The position numbers and the translations under genes are program-made. Positions 18,051 through 26,784 of a stretch of 62,906 bases of DNA are shown piece after piece. The notes beneath the pieces are model-generated. The model made no database searches and was not told where the DNA came from. It saw only the letters and a program-made list of their open reading frames with translations. Location: NCBI GenBank assembly GCA_949419965.1, contig CASPAC010000006.1, positions 1-62,906 on the forward strand. Direction: 5' to 3'. Numbering within the stretch: the first letter of the stretch is position 1; every line of letters begins with the position of its first letter. This DNA is from Bacteroidales bacterium (GTDB lineage: Bacteria > Bacteroidota > Bacteroidia > Bacteroidales > Rikenellaceae).

Positions 18051-18226
18051 TTCGGATTGGGCGGAAAGCCGGAAAAAAGCGAATGACAAAATGTTTGTTC
18101 GGAGCCCGGCTTATTCGTACATTACCGTCGCTTTGCTCCGGTTTAGGCAGGCTTCGGTTCGGCAATGCACGAATTCGGATTCGGCAGTGCACTCACCTTG
18201 CACTGCCTTTGGCTTCGCCCAAGATA

Positions 18227-18274
18227 CTCCCGCTCGGCAAAACAAGCAAGCTTGCTTTTGCCCTCGCTTATTCG
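18227..18274 (+). repeat. REP-like core, copy at queD
   Basis: CTCCCGCTCGG, then a self-complementary variable part (CAAGCAAGCTTGCTTTTG), then CCCTCGCTTATTCG. The same frame with another variable part recurs at 21834, 56383 and, reversed, four times at 33912-34143. Here the last bases lead directly into the queD -7 box. Confidence 0.65.
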
Positions 18275-18282
18275 TATCTTTG
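18275..18282 (+). promoter_or_regulatory. queD -7 box, leaderless spacing
   Basis: TATCTTTG followed by only CCCT and then the ATG at 18287. Transcription from this box would begin at or within a few bases of the start codon. Confidence 0.6.
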
Positions 18283-18286
18283 CCCT

Positions 18287-18751
18287 ATGGCAACAATCAG
18301 ACTGACCAAAGAATTCTCGTTCGAAACGGCCCACGCGCTCGACGGCTACGACGGTCCGTGCCGCGAGATACACGGCCACTCCTACCGACTTTTCGTTACG
18401 GTAAAGGGGCGTCCCTCCACCGAGCCCGCCGACCCCAAGTGCGGCATGGTGATGGATTTCGGCCTTTTGAAACGCATCGTCGGCGAGGAGATCGTCGCGC
18501 GGCTCGACCACGCCCTTGTTTTGCGCGCCATGCCGGGCAACCGGACCTTGCGCGAGACTCTCGCCCGGCAGTTTTCCAACATCGTGGAGGTCGACTACCA
18601 GCCCACGTGCGAAAACATGCTCGACGACTTTGCGCGGCGCATCGCCGCCCGTCTGCCGCAGGGGGTCGAGCTCTGGTCGCTGCGTCTCCACGAGACGGCC
18701 ACCTCCTTCGCCGAATGGTTCGCCGAAGACAACCGCGGGTCGGGCCGATAG
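18287..18751 (+). CDS. queD: 6-pyruvoyl-tetrahydropterin synthase / QueD family protein
   Basis: Converts dihydroneopterin triphosphate to 6-carboxy-tetrahydropterin (queuosine pathway) or to pyruvoyl-tetrahydropterin. The 154-aa product has the zinc ligands H16 (ETAHAL) and H31/H33 (IHGHSY). The catalytic cysteine is C25 in YDGPCREIHGH, the LDHALVL block is near residue 72, and the C-terminal glutamate is in LHETATS. QueD is preferred over PTPS because the enzyme is bacterial and FolE (43140-43748) is in the same genome. polA follows 35 bp later on the same strand. Confidence 0.93.
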   Translation: MATIRLTKEFSFETAHALDGYDGPCREIHGHSYRLFVTVKGRPSTEPADPKCGMVMDFGLLKRIVGEEIVARLDHALVLRAMPGNRTLRETLARQFSNIVEVDYQPTCENMLDDFARRIAARLPQGVELWSLRLHETATSFAEWFAEDNRGSGR

Positions 18752-18786
18752 AGAGCCTGCCGCAATTTCCCCGCACCTCCGAAAAA

Positions 18787-21651
18787 ATGAAAAAACTCTT
18801 TCTGGTCGACGCCTATGCGTTGATGTTCAAGTACTACTACGCCTTTCTGGGGCGCCCCATGCGCAACCGCACGGGCATGAACACCTCCGTGGTGTTCGGT
18901 TTCGTGAAGTTCCTGCGCGACATTCTCAAGCGCGAGCACCCCGATCTGCTGGGTGTCGCTTTCGACCCCAAGGGAGGCAGTTTCCGGCGCGAAATCTTCA
19001 CCGACTACAAGGCCAACCGGGCCGAGACGCCCGAAGACATCATCCTCTCGGTGCCCTACGTCAAACGGGTGCTGGAGGCGATGTGCATCCCCGTTCTGGA
19101 GGTTGCCGGCTACGAAGCCGACGACGTCATCGGCACCCTCTCGCAGAAAGGCGCCGCGGCCGGCTACGAGGTCTTCATGGTGACGCCCGACAAGGACTAC
19201 GGTCAGCTCGTGCGCGACAACTGCAAGATATACAAGCAGAAAGGCACCGACGGCATCGAAATCGTCGACTGCGAGGCCATCCGCGAAAAATACGGCATCG
19301 ACGACCCGGTGCTCGTGCGCGACATTCTCGCCCTGTGGGGCGACGCCTCGGACAACATCCCCGGTGTGCCCGGCATCGGCGAAAAGAGCGCCTGCAAGCT
19401 GGTCCGGGAGTGGGGCCCGGTCGAAAACATCCTCGACAACGCGGACAAGATACCCGGCAAGCAGGGCGAGAAGATCGCCGCCTGGGGCGACAAACTGCGC
19501 CTGGCCAAGCGGCTGACGACCATCTGCCTCGATGTGCCCATCGAGTTCCGCGAGGAGGAGCTGACCATGTGCGAACCCCATCTCGACGATCTGCGGGCCT
19601 TGTTCGCCGAGCTCGATTTCAAACTCTTCCTCAACGACCTGACCAACCTTGCGCCGGCCGATCCGCTCACCGATGTTCCCCGGCAGGAGGCGCAGCGGCA
19701 GCTGGCCGAAATGGCGCGCGCCAAGTCGGCGGCGGCCAAAAAGGCGGCTCTGGCAGGCCAGGGCGATCTCTTCGGCGGCCCGACGGAACCCGCTCCGACG
19801 ACGGTCGAAATGCTCGTGCCGGTCGAACCCGAAGTGCCGCAGTTCCGCACGGCACTCGACACGCCCCATGTTTATACGCTCGTCGAGACGGCCGACCATC
19901 TGCGCGAGGTGGTGGCCGAGGTGGCGAAGTATCCCGAATTCTGTTTCGATACCGAGACTACGGGTCTCGACATCTTCACCGACCGCATCGTGGGGCTCTC
20001 GCTTGCCGTCAAACCCCATGAAGCATGGTACGTCTCCTTCACGGAGGAGCGTACGGCCGAGTTCGCCGCCATTGTCAAGCCGCTGTTCGAGAACGAGAAG
20101 ATCGCCAAGATCGGTCAGAACATCAAGTTCGACTGGATGGTGCTGCGGCGCCTGGGCATCGTGGTGCGGGGCCGCAAGTACGACACCATGATCCTCCACT
20201 ACCTGCTCGACCCCGAGTCGCGCCACGGCATGAACGCCCTGTCGGAGCGCTATCTGGAGTACCGGCCCATCGAGATCGAAACGCTCATCGGCAAGGGCTC
20301 CAAGCAGCTCACGATGGACTTGGTGAACATCGAGCGCGTCAAGGAATATGCCGCCGAGGACGCCGACGTGACCCTGCAGCTCAAGCACAAGCTCTTTCCG
20401 ATGATCGAAGAGATGGGGCTCACGCAGCTCTATTTCGAGGTCGAGGAGCCGATGATCGAGGTGCTGGCCGACATCGAGATGGCCGGCGTGCGCATCGACA
20501 CCCCGGCGCTGGAGGAGTTCGGCGTGGAGCTGAGCCGGCGTCTGGCCGAGCTGGAGAACGAGATACGCACCGAAGCGGGCGAAGCGTCGCTCAACGTCAA
20601 TTCGGCGCGGCAGCTGGGCGAGGTGCTTTTCGGCAAGATGCGCATCGCCGAGAAACCCAAGATGACGCGCACCAAGCAGTTCTGTACCGACGAGGAGTAT
20701 CTTCAGACGTTCGCGCGCAAACACCGCATCGTCGATCTGATCCTCGAATACCGCGGTGTCAAGAAACTGCTTTCTACCTATGTCGAGGCACTGCCCCAGC
20801 TGGTCAACCGTGTCACGGGGCGCATCCACACCTCGTTCAACCAGGCCGTCACGGCCACCGGGCGTCTCTCGTCGGCCAATCCCAACCTGCAGAACATTCC
20901 GGTGCGCGAGGAGATGGGCCGCCGCATCCGCAAGGCCTTCATCCCGACGGACAGCGATCATGTGCTGCTCTCGGCCGACTACAGCCAGGTGGAGCTGCGT
21001 CTGATGGCCCATCTGGCGGACGACGAGTCGCTTATTTCGGCTTTCGAGCACGGCGAGGACATCCATGCCGCCACGGCCGCCCGTCTCTTCGGCAAGACGC
21101 TCGACGAGGTGACCCCCGAGGAGCGCCGCCGCGCCAAGACGGCCAATTTCGGCATCATCTACGGCATTTCGGCCTTCGGTCTGAGCCAGCGGCTCGAAAT
21201 CCCCCGCAAGGAGGCCAAGGAGATCATCGAGGGTTACTTCGCTTCGTATCCCAAGGTGCACGAATACATGGAACGGGTCGTCGAAAAGGCCAAGGAGGAG
21301 GGTTTCGTTTCCACCATCCTGGGCCGCCGCCGCTACCTCAACGACATTGCGTCGCACAATGCCGTGGCCCGCGGTCTGGCCGAGCGCAACGCCGTCAACG
21401 CGCCGATCCAGGGTTCGGCCGCCGACATCATGAAGATCGCCATGATCGAAGTGCACCGCCGGTTCGCCGCCGAGGGCATCCGTTCGCGCGTCATCCTGCA
21501 GGTGCACGACGAACTGGTCGTCGACACGCTCCGCTCCGAGCAGGAGCAGGTGGTGCGCATCGTCACCGAGAGCATGGAGCACGCCGCCGACCTCCGGGTG
21601 CGCCTCCTGGTCGACTACGGCATCGGCAACAACTGGCTCGAAGCACACTGA
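18787..21651 (+). CDS. polA: DNA polymerase I with 5' nuclease and intact 3'-5' exonuclease motifs
   Basis: Fills gaps and removes RNA primers during replication and repair. The 954-aa product has three domains. The N-terminal 5' nuclease (1-285) includes GYEADDVIGTL and GDASDNIPGVPGIGEKSA. The 3'-5' exonuclease (about 375-565) retains the DxE residues in FDTETTGLD, NIKFDWM and YAAEDAD, so proofreading is probably active. The polymerase domain has motif A (SADYSQVELR), motif B (RRRAKTANFGIIYG) and motif C (VHDELVVD). The ATG at 18787 gives MKKLFLVDAYAL, the normal PolA opening. Probably transcribed with queD. Confidence 0.97.
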   Translation: MKKLFLVDAYALMFKYYYAFLGRPMRNRTGMNTSVVFGFVKFLRDILKREHPDLLGVAFDPKGGSFRREIFTDYKANRAETPEDIILSVPYVKRVLEAMCIPVLEVAGYEADDVIGTLSQKGAAAGYEVFMVTPDKDYGQLVRDNCKIYKQKGTDGIEIVDCEAIREKYGIDDPVLVRDILALWGDASDNIPGVPGIGEKSACKLVREWGPVENILDNADKIPGKQGEKIAAWGDKLRLAKRLTTICLDVPIEFREEELTMCEPHLDDLRALFAELDFKLFLNDLTNLAPADPLTDVPRQEAQRQLAEMARAKSAAAKKAALAGQGDLFGGPTEPAPTTVEMLVPVEPEVPQFRTALDTPHVYTLVETADHLREVVAEVAKYPEFCFDTETTGLDIFTDRIVGLSLAVKPHEAWYVSFTEERTAEFAAIVKPLFENEKIAKIGQNIKFDWMVLRRLGIVVRGRKYDTMILHYLLDPESRHGMNALSERYLEYRPIEIETLIGKGSKQLTMDLVNIERVKEYAAEDADVTLQLKHKLFPMIEEMGLTQLYFEVEEPMIEVLADIEMAGVRIDTPALEEFGVELSRRLAELENEIRTEAGEASLNVNSARQLGEVLFGKMRIAEKPKMTRTKQFCTDEEYLQTFARKHRIVDLILEYRGVKKLLSTYVEALPQLVNRVTGRIHTSFNQAVTATGRLSSANPNLQNIPVREEMGRRIRKAFIPTDSDHVLLSADYSQVELRLMAHLADDESLISAFEHGEDIHAATAARLFGKTLDEVTPEERRRAKTANFGIIYGISAFGLSQRLEIPRKEAKEIIEGYFASYPKVHEYMERVVEKAKEEGFVSTILGRRRYLNDIASHNAVARGLAERNAVNAPIQGSAADIMKIAMIEVHRRFAAEGIRSRVILQVHDELVVDTLRSEQEQVVRIVTESMEHAADLRVRLLVDYGIGNNWLEAH

Positions 21652-21658
21652 GTATAAA

Positions 21659-21920
21659 GTGAAAAGTATAAGGTGAAAGGTGAAAAGCGAAAGGGATTTT
21701 TACAAGCATCATCCATGTTTCTCCGTAGCGATACTCTTTGTCGGCAAGACTTGCCGGCCGGTGCCGAAACAGACTTCATGATAGCCTGCGGCGGCTTCCA
21801 TTCTCACTTGCTCGCAAGGTTGCCTTGACTTTGCTCCCGCTCGGCATACCCTGCAAGCAGTCTCTGCCCTCGCTTACTCGCAAAGTTCACCTTTAACTTT
21901 TCACCTCTCACCTTTCACCT
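21659..21920. repeat. Palindromic element with AGGTGAAA arms and a REP-like core
   Basis: About 260 bp filling the gap between polA and the next gene. The left end is rich in GTGAAAAG/AGGTGAAAGGTG words. The right end (21891-21919) is the inverse, rich in CTTTTCACC/CACCTTTCACC. Inside lies the core CTCCCGCTCGG - variable - CCCTCGCTTACTCGCAAAG (21834-21885). No ORF. Ends of the same type occur at 33885-33911, 41627-41650 and 47488-47660. Confidence 0.7.
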
Positions 21921-21929
21921 CCCAACAAG

Positions 21930-23483
21930 ATGTCCCGCCAACTGACCCTCATCCTCACGCCCCGCGAAGCGGCCGACGCGAAGACCTATACCACGCTCGC
22001 GGCCCGGCGCATGGGTGTCGCCGAGCGCGACATCGCCCTGGTGCGGGTCGTCAAACGCTCGATCGACGCACGAAGGGGTGCGCCCAAGGTCAACCTTACG
22101 CTCGAAATCTACGTGGACGGCGAACCCGAACCGGCCCCCGTCCGGTTCGACTACCCCTCGGTCGCGGGCCGTACGCCCGTGGTTATCGTGGGTGCCGGAC
22201 CTGCCGGACTGTTCGCTGCTCTGCGGCTGATCGAGCTGGGCCTGCGCCCCGTGCTGCTGGAGCGCGGCCGCGACGTTTCGGCCCGCAAGGTCGACATTGC
22301 GCAGATCAACCGCAACGGACGCGTCGACCCCGATTCCAACTACGCTTTCGGCGAGGGCGGCGCCGGCACTTTTTCCGACGGCAAGCTCTTCACCCGCAGC
22401 AAGAAGCGCGGCGACTACAACAAGGCGCTGCAAACGCTGGTTTTCCACGGCGCCACGCCCGAGATCCTCTACGAGGCCCATCCGCACATCGGCACCGACA
22501 AACTCCCGGGTATCATCCGCAACATCCGCCGCACGATCGTCGATGCCGGCGGCGAAGTGCTTTTCGGCCGCCGCGTCACCGGTCTGGAGATCAAGGGCGA
22601 CCGCATCGTCGGCGTACGGTGCGGCGACGAACCGATCGAGGGTGCCGCCGTGGTGCTGGCAACGGGCCATTCGGCCCGCGACATCTACGAGCTGCTGCAT
22701 CGTTGCGGCGTGGAGATCGAGGCCAAGCCGTTCGCCATGGGCGTGCGCATCGAGCATCCGCAGGCGCTTATCGACTCGATCCAGTATCGTTGCGAGCGGC
22801 GCGGCGACTATCTTCCCGCGGCCTCCTATTCGCTTGTCAGCCAGGAGGGCGGACGCGGCGTCTACTCGTTCTGCATGTGTCCCGGCGGCTTCATCGTGCC
22901 GGCCATGACCGACGCCGCACAGTCGGTGGTCAACGGCATGTCGCCCAGCGGCCGGACTTCGCCCTATGCCAATTCGGGCATCGTGACCGAGGTGCGGCCG
23001 GCCGATTTCGAACATCTGCGCGCCGAGTGGGGCGAGCTGGCCGGTCTGAAGTTCCAGCAGCAGTTCGAGGAGCTTGCGCGGCAGAACGGCGGCGAGCATC
23101 AGATCGCCCCGGCACAGCGCGTCGCCGACTTCGTCGCCGGCCGGGCCAGCGCCACGCTTCCGGCCACGTCCTACATTCCGGGCATCGTTTCCTCGCGGCT
23201 CGACCGCTGGATGCCGGCGTTCATCGCCGACGGCCTGCGTGCCGGGCTGGCTACCTTCGGGCGCCGCATGCGGGGCTTCGTCACGTCGGACGCCGTGGTC
23301 GTGGGCGTCGAGTCGCGCACATCGTCGCCCGTGCGCGTGCCGCGTGATCCGCAGACGCTCATGCACCCGCGTGTCGCCGGACTTTTCCCCTCGGGCGAGG
23401 GGGCCGGTTACGCCGGCGGCATCATCTCCGCCGCCCTCGACGGCGAACGCATCGCCGAAGCCATCAGAAACTACATTCGCTGA
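21930..23483 (+). CDS. FAD-dependent oxidoreductase of unknown substrate (COG2509-type)
   Basis: A 517-aa flavoprotein. An N-terminal domain of about 95 residues precedes the Rossmann motif VIVGAGPAGLFAA (residues 88-100). The blocks NYAFGEGGAGTFSDGKL and GEGAGYAGGI complete the FAD fold of the uncharacterised dehydrogenase family often annotated as NAD(P)/FAD-dependent oxidoreductase. A second ATG motif, VVLATGHSARD, is typical of the family. The substrate is unknown. The ATG at 21930 directly follows the palindromic element. A fragment of a GT2 gene begins 5 bp after its stop. Confidence 0.88.
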   Translation: MSRQLTLILTPREAADAKTYTTLAARRMGVAERDIALVRVVKRSIDARRGAPKVNLTLEIYVDGEPEPAPVRFDYPSVAGRTPVVIVGAGPAGLFAALRLIELGLRPVLLERGRDVSARKVDIAQINRNGRVDPDSNYAFGEGGAGTFSDGKLFTRSKKRGDYNKALQTLVFHGATPEILYEAHPHIGTDKLPGIIRNIRRTIVDAGGEVLFGRRVTGLEIKGDRIVGVRCGDEPIEGAAVVLATGHSARDIYELLHRCGVEIEAKPFAMGVRIEHPQALIDSIQYRCERRGDYLPAASYSLVSQEGGRGVYSFCMCPGGFIVPAMTDAAQSVVNGMSPSGRTSPYANSGIVTEVRPADFEHLRAEWGELAGLKFQQQFEELARQNGGEHQIAPAQRVADFVAGRASATLPATSYIPGIVSSRLDRWMPAFIADGLRAGLATFGRRMRGFVTSDAVVVGVESRTSSPVRVPRDPQTLMHPRVAGLFPSGEGAGYAGGIISAALDGERIAEAIRNYIR

Positions 23484-23488
23484 ACAAT

Positions 23489-23587
23489 ATGCAACCCAAA
23501 GTCAGTGTCATCGTTCCGGTCTACAACGTCGAATGCCATGTCGGGGCCTGCCTGGAATCGCTTCACCATTGCGCAAAAAAGAGATGA
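23489..23587 (+). pseudogene. Truncated N-terminus of a GT2-family glycosyltransferase
   Basis: A 32-codon frame begins MQPKVSVIVPVYNVE, the unmistakable opening of a GT-A family 2 transferase, and continues as far as ACLESL before ending in HHCAKKR and a stop. The nucleotide-binding DxD part and everything after are missing. Its TGA overlaps the ATG of the next gene (ATGA at 23584-23587), so it may still be translated as a coupled leader. The likely history is an internal deletion in a glycan gene cluster that joined a GT2 start to a GT4 gene. Confidence 0.75.
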
Positions 23588-24699
23588 TTATGGATGCTCG
23601 TTTTCCGATATTTCAGATTTTCGCCTCCGCGACATGGGGCGGCGGCGAGCAGTTCGTCGCCGATCTTTCGCGCCGTCTGTTGGCCGACGGCCGTCCGGTG
23701 GTTTTCGTCTCGCGCCGCAGCCGAGCAATCGCCGAGCATACGGCCGACATCGGTGCCCCGCTTCACTGCTTGCCGCTCAAGGGGATGCCCGATTTGGTGT
23801 CTGCGCTGTTGCTGGCCCGACTGCTATTGCGCTATCGGCCCGAAACAATCCATGTCCACCACTTCAAAGATGCCTTCACGGCGCTTTATGCGCGGGCTCT
23901 TGTCCGGCTTTTCGGCTTTCGGCCGCAGATCGTTCTCACTCGCCATCTTGTCCGTCCGGCCAAAAGCGGGCGGCTCCACCGGTGGATGTACCGGCGGCTC
24001 GACCGGGTGGCGTTCGTTTCGGAGCTGGCCCGGCGTGAGTTCTTTTCGTCGGGCCCGGTACTCGATCGGAGCCGGACCACCGTCATCCCCAACAGTTCGC
24101 CTGCCGCCCGTACGGAGGGCGAAGCTCCCGACCTGCGGGAACGTTACGGTTTGACACCCGAGATGCCGGTGTTGCTTTTCTGCGGACGGCTGGCTCCGGA
24201 AAAAGGGTGCGACGTACTGCTTCGGGCTTGTGCCCGGCTCGGGGAGGAGCGGCTTTTTGCGTTGTTCTTTGCCGGTGCGGCTGCCGATACGGGATACCTT
24301 GCCGCACTGCGTGCGCAGGCCGCTGCGCTGCCGTCCGGAATGCGGATCGAATTTCTCGGTTTCGTGCAGCAGGTCGGCGCGCTGCTCGCCCAAGCCGATA
24401 TTTGCGTGCAGCCCTCCGTGGTGGCCGAAGCGGGAAGTCTGACCGTCATCGAAGCGATGCAGGCGGGTTGTGCCGTGGTGGCGTCGGACAACGGTTCGCA
24501 ACCCGAGTATGTCGAGGCAGGAAGTACCGGGCTGCTCGTGCCGCCCGGCGATGAAGAGGCGCTTGCCGATGCTCTGGCCCGGCTTATGGACGATATATCA
24601 CTGCGCCGGACGATGGGCAAAGCGGCCCGCCGCCGTTTCGACGAAGAGTTTTCCTACGAACGTTTCTATGCCAAATACCTTGCGCTCTATGATGAATGA
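23584..24699 (+). CDS. GT4-family glycosyltransferase
   Basis: A 371-aa GT-B fold sugar transferase for a cell-surface glycan, acting at the inner face of the membrane. The N-terminal half has the glycine-rich loop TWGGGEQFVADLSRRL (residues 16-31). The C-terminal half has LLFCGRLAPEKGCDVLL and the donor-binding EX7E region in VVAEAGSLTVIEAMQAG. The ATG at 23584 overlaps the GT2 fragment by ATGA; an alternative start is ATG 23590. It overlaps the next GT4 gene by 8 bp. The specific sugar cannot be told from sequence. Confidence 0.9.
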   Translation: MIMDARFPIFQIFASATWGGGEQFVADLSRRLLADGRPVVFVSRRSRAIAEHTADIGAPLHCLPLKGMPDLVSALLLARLLLRYRPETIHVHHFKDAFTALYARALVRLFGFRPQIVLTRHLVRPAKSGRLHRWMYRRLDRVAFVSELARREFFSSGPVLDRSRTTVIPNSSPAARTEGEAPDLRERYGLTPEMPVLLFCGRLAPEKGCDVLLRACARLGEERLFALFFAGAAADTGYLAALRAQAAALPSGMRIEFLGFVQQVGALLAQADICVQPSVVAEAGSLTVIEAMQAGCAVVASDNGSQPEYVEAGSTGLLVPPGDEEALADALARLMDDISLRRTMGKAARRRFDEEFSYERFYAKYLALYDE

Positions 24700-25837
24700 A
24701 CCTCTTGTAATCGCTTACGATGCCAAGCGCATCACGCATAACGCCACGGGTCTGGGAAACTACGGGCGCATGATGGTGGAGGCACTGGTGCGTTTCGCAC
24801 CGCAGAACCGCTATCTGCTTTGCTCGCCCGATCCTGGACGGACCGACTTGCGCGAACGTCTGCCGCGGGTGGAACAAATCGAATTTCTCTTTCCGAATCC
24901 GCCGCGCCGCGGGTTGGGCAAAGCGCTGTGGCGTTCGTTCGGCATCCGGCGCGAACTGCCTCCGGAAACGGCCCTTTTCCACGGTCTGGCGGCCGAACTT
25001 CCGTGCGGATTGCGCAAGGCGGGCGTGAAGTCGGTCGTGACGATTCACGATCTGATCTTCCTCCGTTATCCGGCCTATTACAAATGGATCGACCGCAAGA
25101 TTTATACTTATAAATACAAAAAAGCCTGTCGCGAAGCCGACCGTGTCATCGCTATCAGCGAAGCGACCAAGCGCGACATCGTGAAGTTCTTCGGCATTGC
25201 GCCTGAAAAAATCGACGTAGTTTATCAGGGCTGCGACGAGCAGTTCAAACGCGAGGTTCCGCAGACCGCGCTGCAGTCCGTGCGGGCAAAATACGCGTTG
25301 CCGCAGCACTATGTATTGACGGTGGGCAGCATCGAGCAGCGCAAAAACTTGCTGCTTGTTGTGCAGGCGGCGGCCCGGATGGCGGAACCGCCCCATATTG
25401 TGGCCGTTGGCCGGCGCACGCCTTACACGGCGCTCGTAGAACGCTACGCCGTCGAGCATGGGCTTTCGGAGCGGCTGCACATCCATGACAAGGTGGAGTT
25501 TGCAGACCTGCCGGCTGTCTATCGCATGGCCGACGCGTTCGTCTATCCTTCGCGTTTCGAAGGGTTCGGTATTCCGATGATCGAGGCGGCCTGCTGCGGC
25601 GTGCCGACCGTTGGAGCCACGGGCTCGTGTCTTGAAGAAGCGGGCGGACCCGGTGCGGCCTATGTCGACCCTGACGATCCGCAGGCGTTGGCCGACCGGT
25701 TGACGGAAATCCTCTCCGACGAATCGCTGCGCCGCCGCATGGTCGACGCGGGCCGCGAATATGTCGCCCGTTTCGAACCCGAACGAATCACGGCCGACCT
25801 GCTGCGGGTTTATCAACGCGTGCTGACTTCCGAATAA
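24692..25837 (+). CDS. GT4-family glycosyltransferase (mannosyltransferase-like)
   Basis: A 381-aa GT-B enzyme. The N-terminus IAYDAKRITHNATGLGNYGRMMVEAL is the usual opening of the WbdC/MtfA-like mannosyltransferase branch of GT4. It is followed by SVVTIHDLIFLRYP, then LTVGSIEQRKNL, and the EX7E element in SRFEGFGIPMIEAACCG. ATG 24692 overlaps the preceding gene (ATGAATGA), with an ATG at 24689 also possible. The acetyltransferase follows after 9 bp. The three genes form one operon for a short glycan or modified lipid. Confidence 0.9.
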   Translation: MNEPLVIAYDAKRITHNATGLGNYGRMMVEALVRFAPQNRYLLCSPDPGRTDLRERLPRVEQIEFLFPNPPRRGLGKALWRSFGIRRELPPETALFHGLAAELPCGLRKAGVKSVVTIHDLIFLRYPAYYKWIDRKIYTYKYKKACREADRVIAISEATKRDIVKFFGIAPEKIDVVYQGCDEQFKREVPQTALQSVRAKYALPQHYVLTVGSIEQRKNLLLVVQAAARMAEPPHIVAVGRRTPYTALVERYAVEHGLSERLHIHDKVEFADLPAVYRMADAFVYPSRFEGFGIPMIEAACCGVPTVGATGSCLEEAGGPGAAYVDPDDPQALADRLTEILSDESLRRRMVDAGREYVARFEPERITADLLRVYQRVLTSE

Positions 25838-25846
25838 ATTGCGGCC

Positions 25847-26407
25847 ATGAAAATCACTGCCATCCCCGGAAAAATATGCCGCGAACTGGCCCATGCCTAC
25901 GAAGGGCTGGGCCGGCTGGTCATGCGGCCGCTCTTCGCCGCATGCGGCAGAAACGCGGTGTTCTTTCCTGCGTCGTCCCATTTCAGCTACAAGCATGTTT
26001 CGCTCGGGAACAATGTCTATATTGGTCCGGGAGCCTTCATGCTGGCCCATCTGAGTTGCATCCGCATCGGCAGCAACACGGCTATCGGGCCCCATGTCAC
26101 GATCATCGGGGGCGACCACCGTTTCGATCAGGTGGGACGTGCCGTCAACGGATTTCCTCCGCCCGACAAACTGCCGGAAAACGACCTCGACGTGGAGATC
26201 GGCGATGATGTTTGGATCGGCTGCAATGTGACGATTCTCAAAGGGGTGACCGTCGCGCGCGGTACGGTGGTGGCGGCCGGGGCGGTGGTGACGAAGAGTT
26301 ATCCGCCCTATTCGATTTTGGGCGGCGTGCCGGCCCGGGTCATCGGGCGCCGTTTTACCGACGAACAGATCGTCCGGCACGAACGGGTTCAGTATGATGG
26401 TAATTAA
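25847..26407 (+). CDS. Left-handed beta-helix (hexapeptide) O-acetyltransferase
   Basis: Transfers acetyl from acetyl-CoA to a sugar hydroxyl. The 186-aa protein has hexapeptide repeats from residue 45 onward (VSLGNNVYIGPGA, IRIGSNTAIGPHVTIIGG, VEIGDDVWIGCNVTILKG) and the closing GVPARVIGRRF of the maltose/galactoside acetyltransferase group. The histidine in IIGGDHRF is the likely catalytic base. It is the third gene of the glycan operon, so the acceptor is probably the product of the two GT4 enzymes. Confidence 0.9.
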   Translation: MKITAIPGKICRELAHAYEGLGRLVMRPLFAACGRNAVFFPASSHFSYKHVSLGNNVYIGPGAFMLAHLSCIRIGSNTAIGPHVTIIGGDHRFDQVGRAVNGFPPPDKLPENDLDVEIGDDVWIGCNVTILKGVTVARGTVVAAGAVVTKSYPPYSILGGVPARVIGRRFTDEQIVRHERVQYDGN

Positions 26408-26525
26408 TTGGTTACCATCATGTTGATATTCTTGATGAAGCAGTTTCGGAATAGCGTATATTAAATTTTATCAAAAAAATTTGAAAAAATTTTAATAAAA
26501 ACTTGCGCGGTATGATTTTTCGCCT

Positions 26526-26533
26526 TATCTTTG
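26526..26533 (+). promoter_or_regulatory. Promoter of the 26.5-kb small RNA
   Basis: TATCTTTG with a TTG -33 element at 26503-26505, 23 bp upstream, the consensus Bacteroidetes spacing. No ORF of note follows before the terminator. Confidence 0.7.
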
Positions 26534-26539
26534 CAGTGA

Positions 26540-26735
26540 AGTTTTAAGGTTCATTTAGGTTAGTAGTTTTAGGTTGGTTGAGGAGATCGGCAGGTTGTGA
26601 CGGAAATCCGTTACTAAGACTTCGAGGACGGTGCTCGTCCAGAAAGTCGAATACCTCCGATTGACCCTCGTTTTTCGACGGGGTGGTTCCCGAAGAAAAA
26701 AGGTCCGAGTCTCGTGAGACTCAGGACCTTTTTTG
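26540..26735 (+). ncRNA. Candidate free-standing structured RNA, about 195 nt
   Basis: A promoter and a strong terminator bracket about 195 nt with no reading frame. The centre folds as a three-way junction. The closing stem is GAGG/CCTC and GATCGG/CCGATT and AGGT/ACCT (26580-26595 with 26653-26669). Hairpin 1 is GTGACGG/CCGTTAC with an AAAT loop (26597-26614). Hairpin 2 is GACTT/AAGTC continuing into GGACG/CGTCC (26618-26648). A G/T-rich unpaired leader precedes it. The neighbouring gene points the other way, so this is not a leader. I do not recognise it as 6S, tmRNA, SRP or RNase P RNA, although a diverged 6S-like role cannot be excluded. Confidence 0.65.
26701..26734. terminator. Bidirectional terminator between the small RNA and the RsiV-like gene
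   Basis: Stem AGGTCC-GAGTCTC / GAGACTC-A-GGACCT with T-run on the plus strand and an A-run before it, so it serves both strands. Confidence 0.9.
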
Positions 26736-26784
26736 TTGTCCGTACCCTGTGCCGGCAGGGCGGTGCGGCGGTTGCCGCTGCGGT

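Noticed and set aside
26540..26735. Signal recognition particle RNA
   Set aside because: The conserved GGAAGCAGC-type apical loop is missing, and the fold is a three-way junction instead of one long hairpin.
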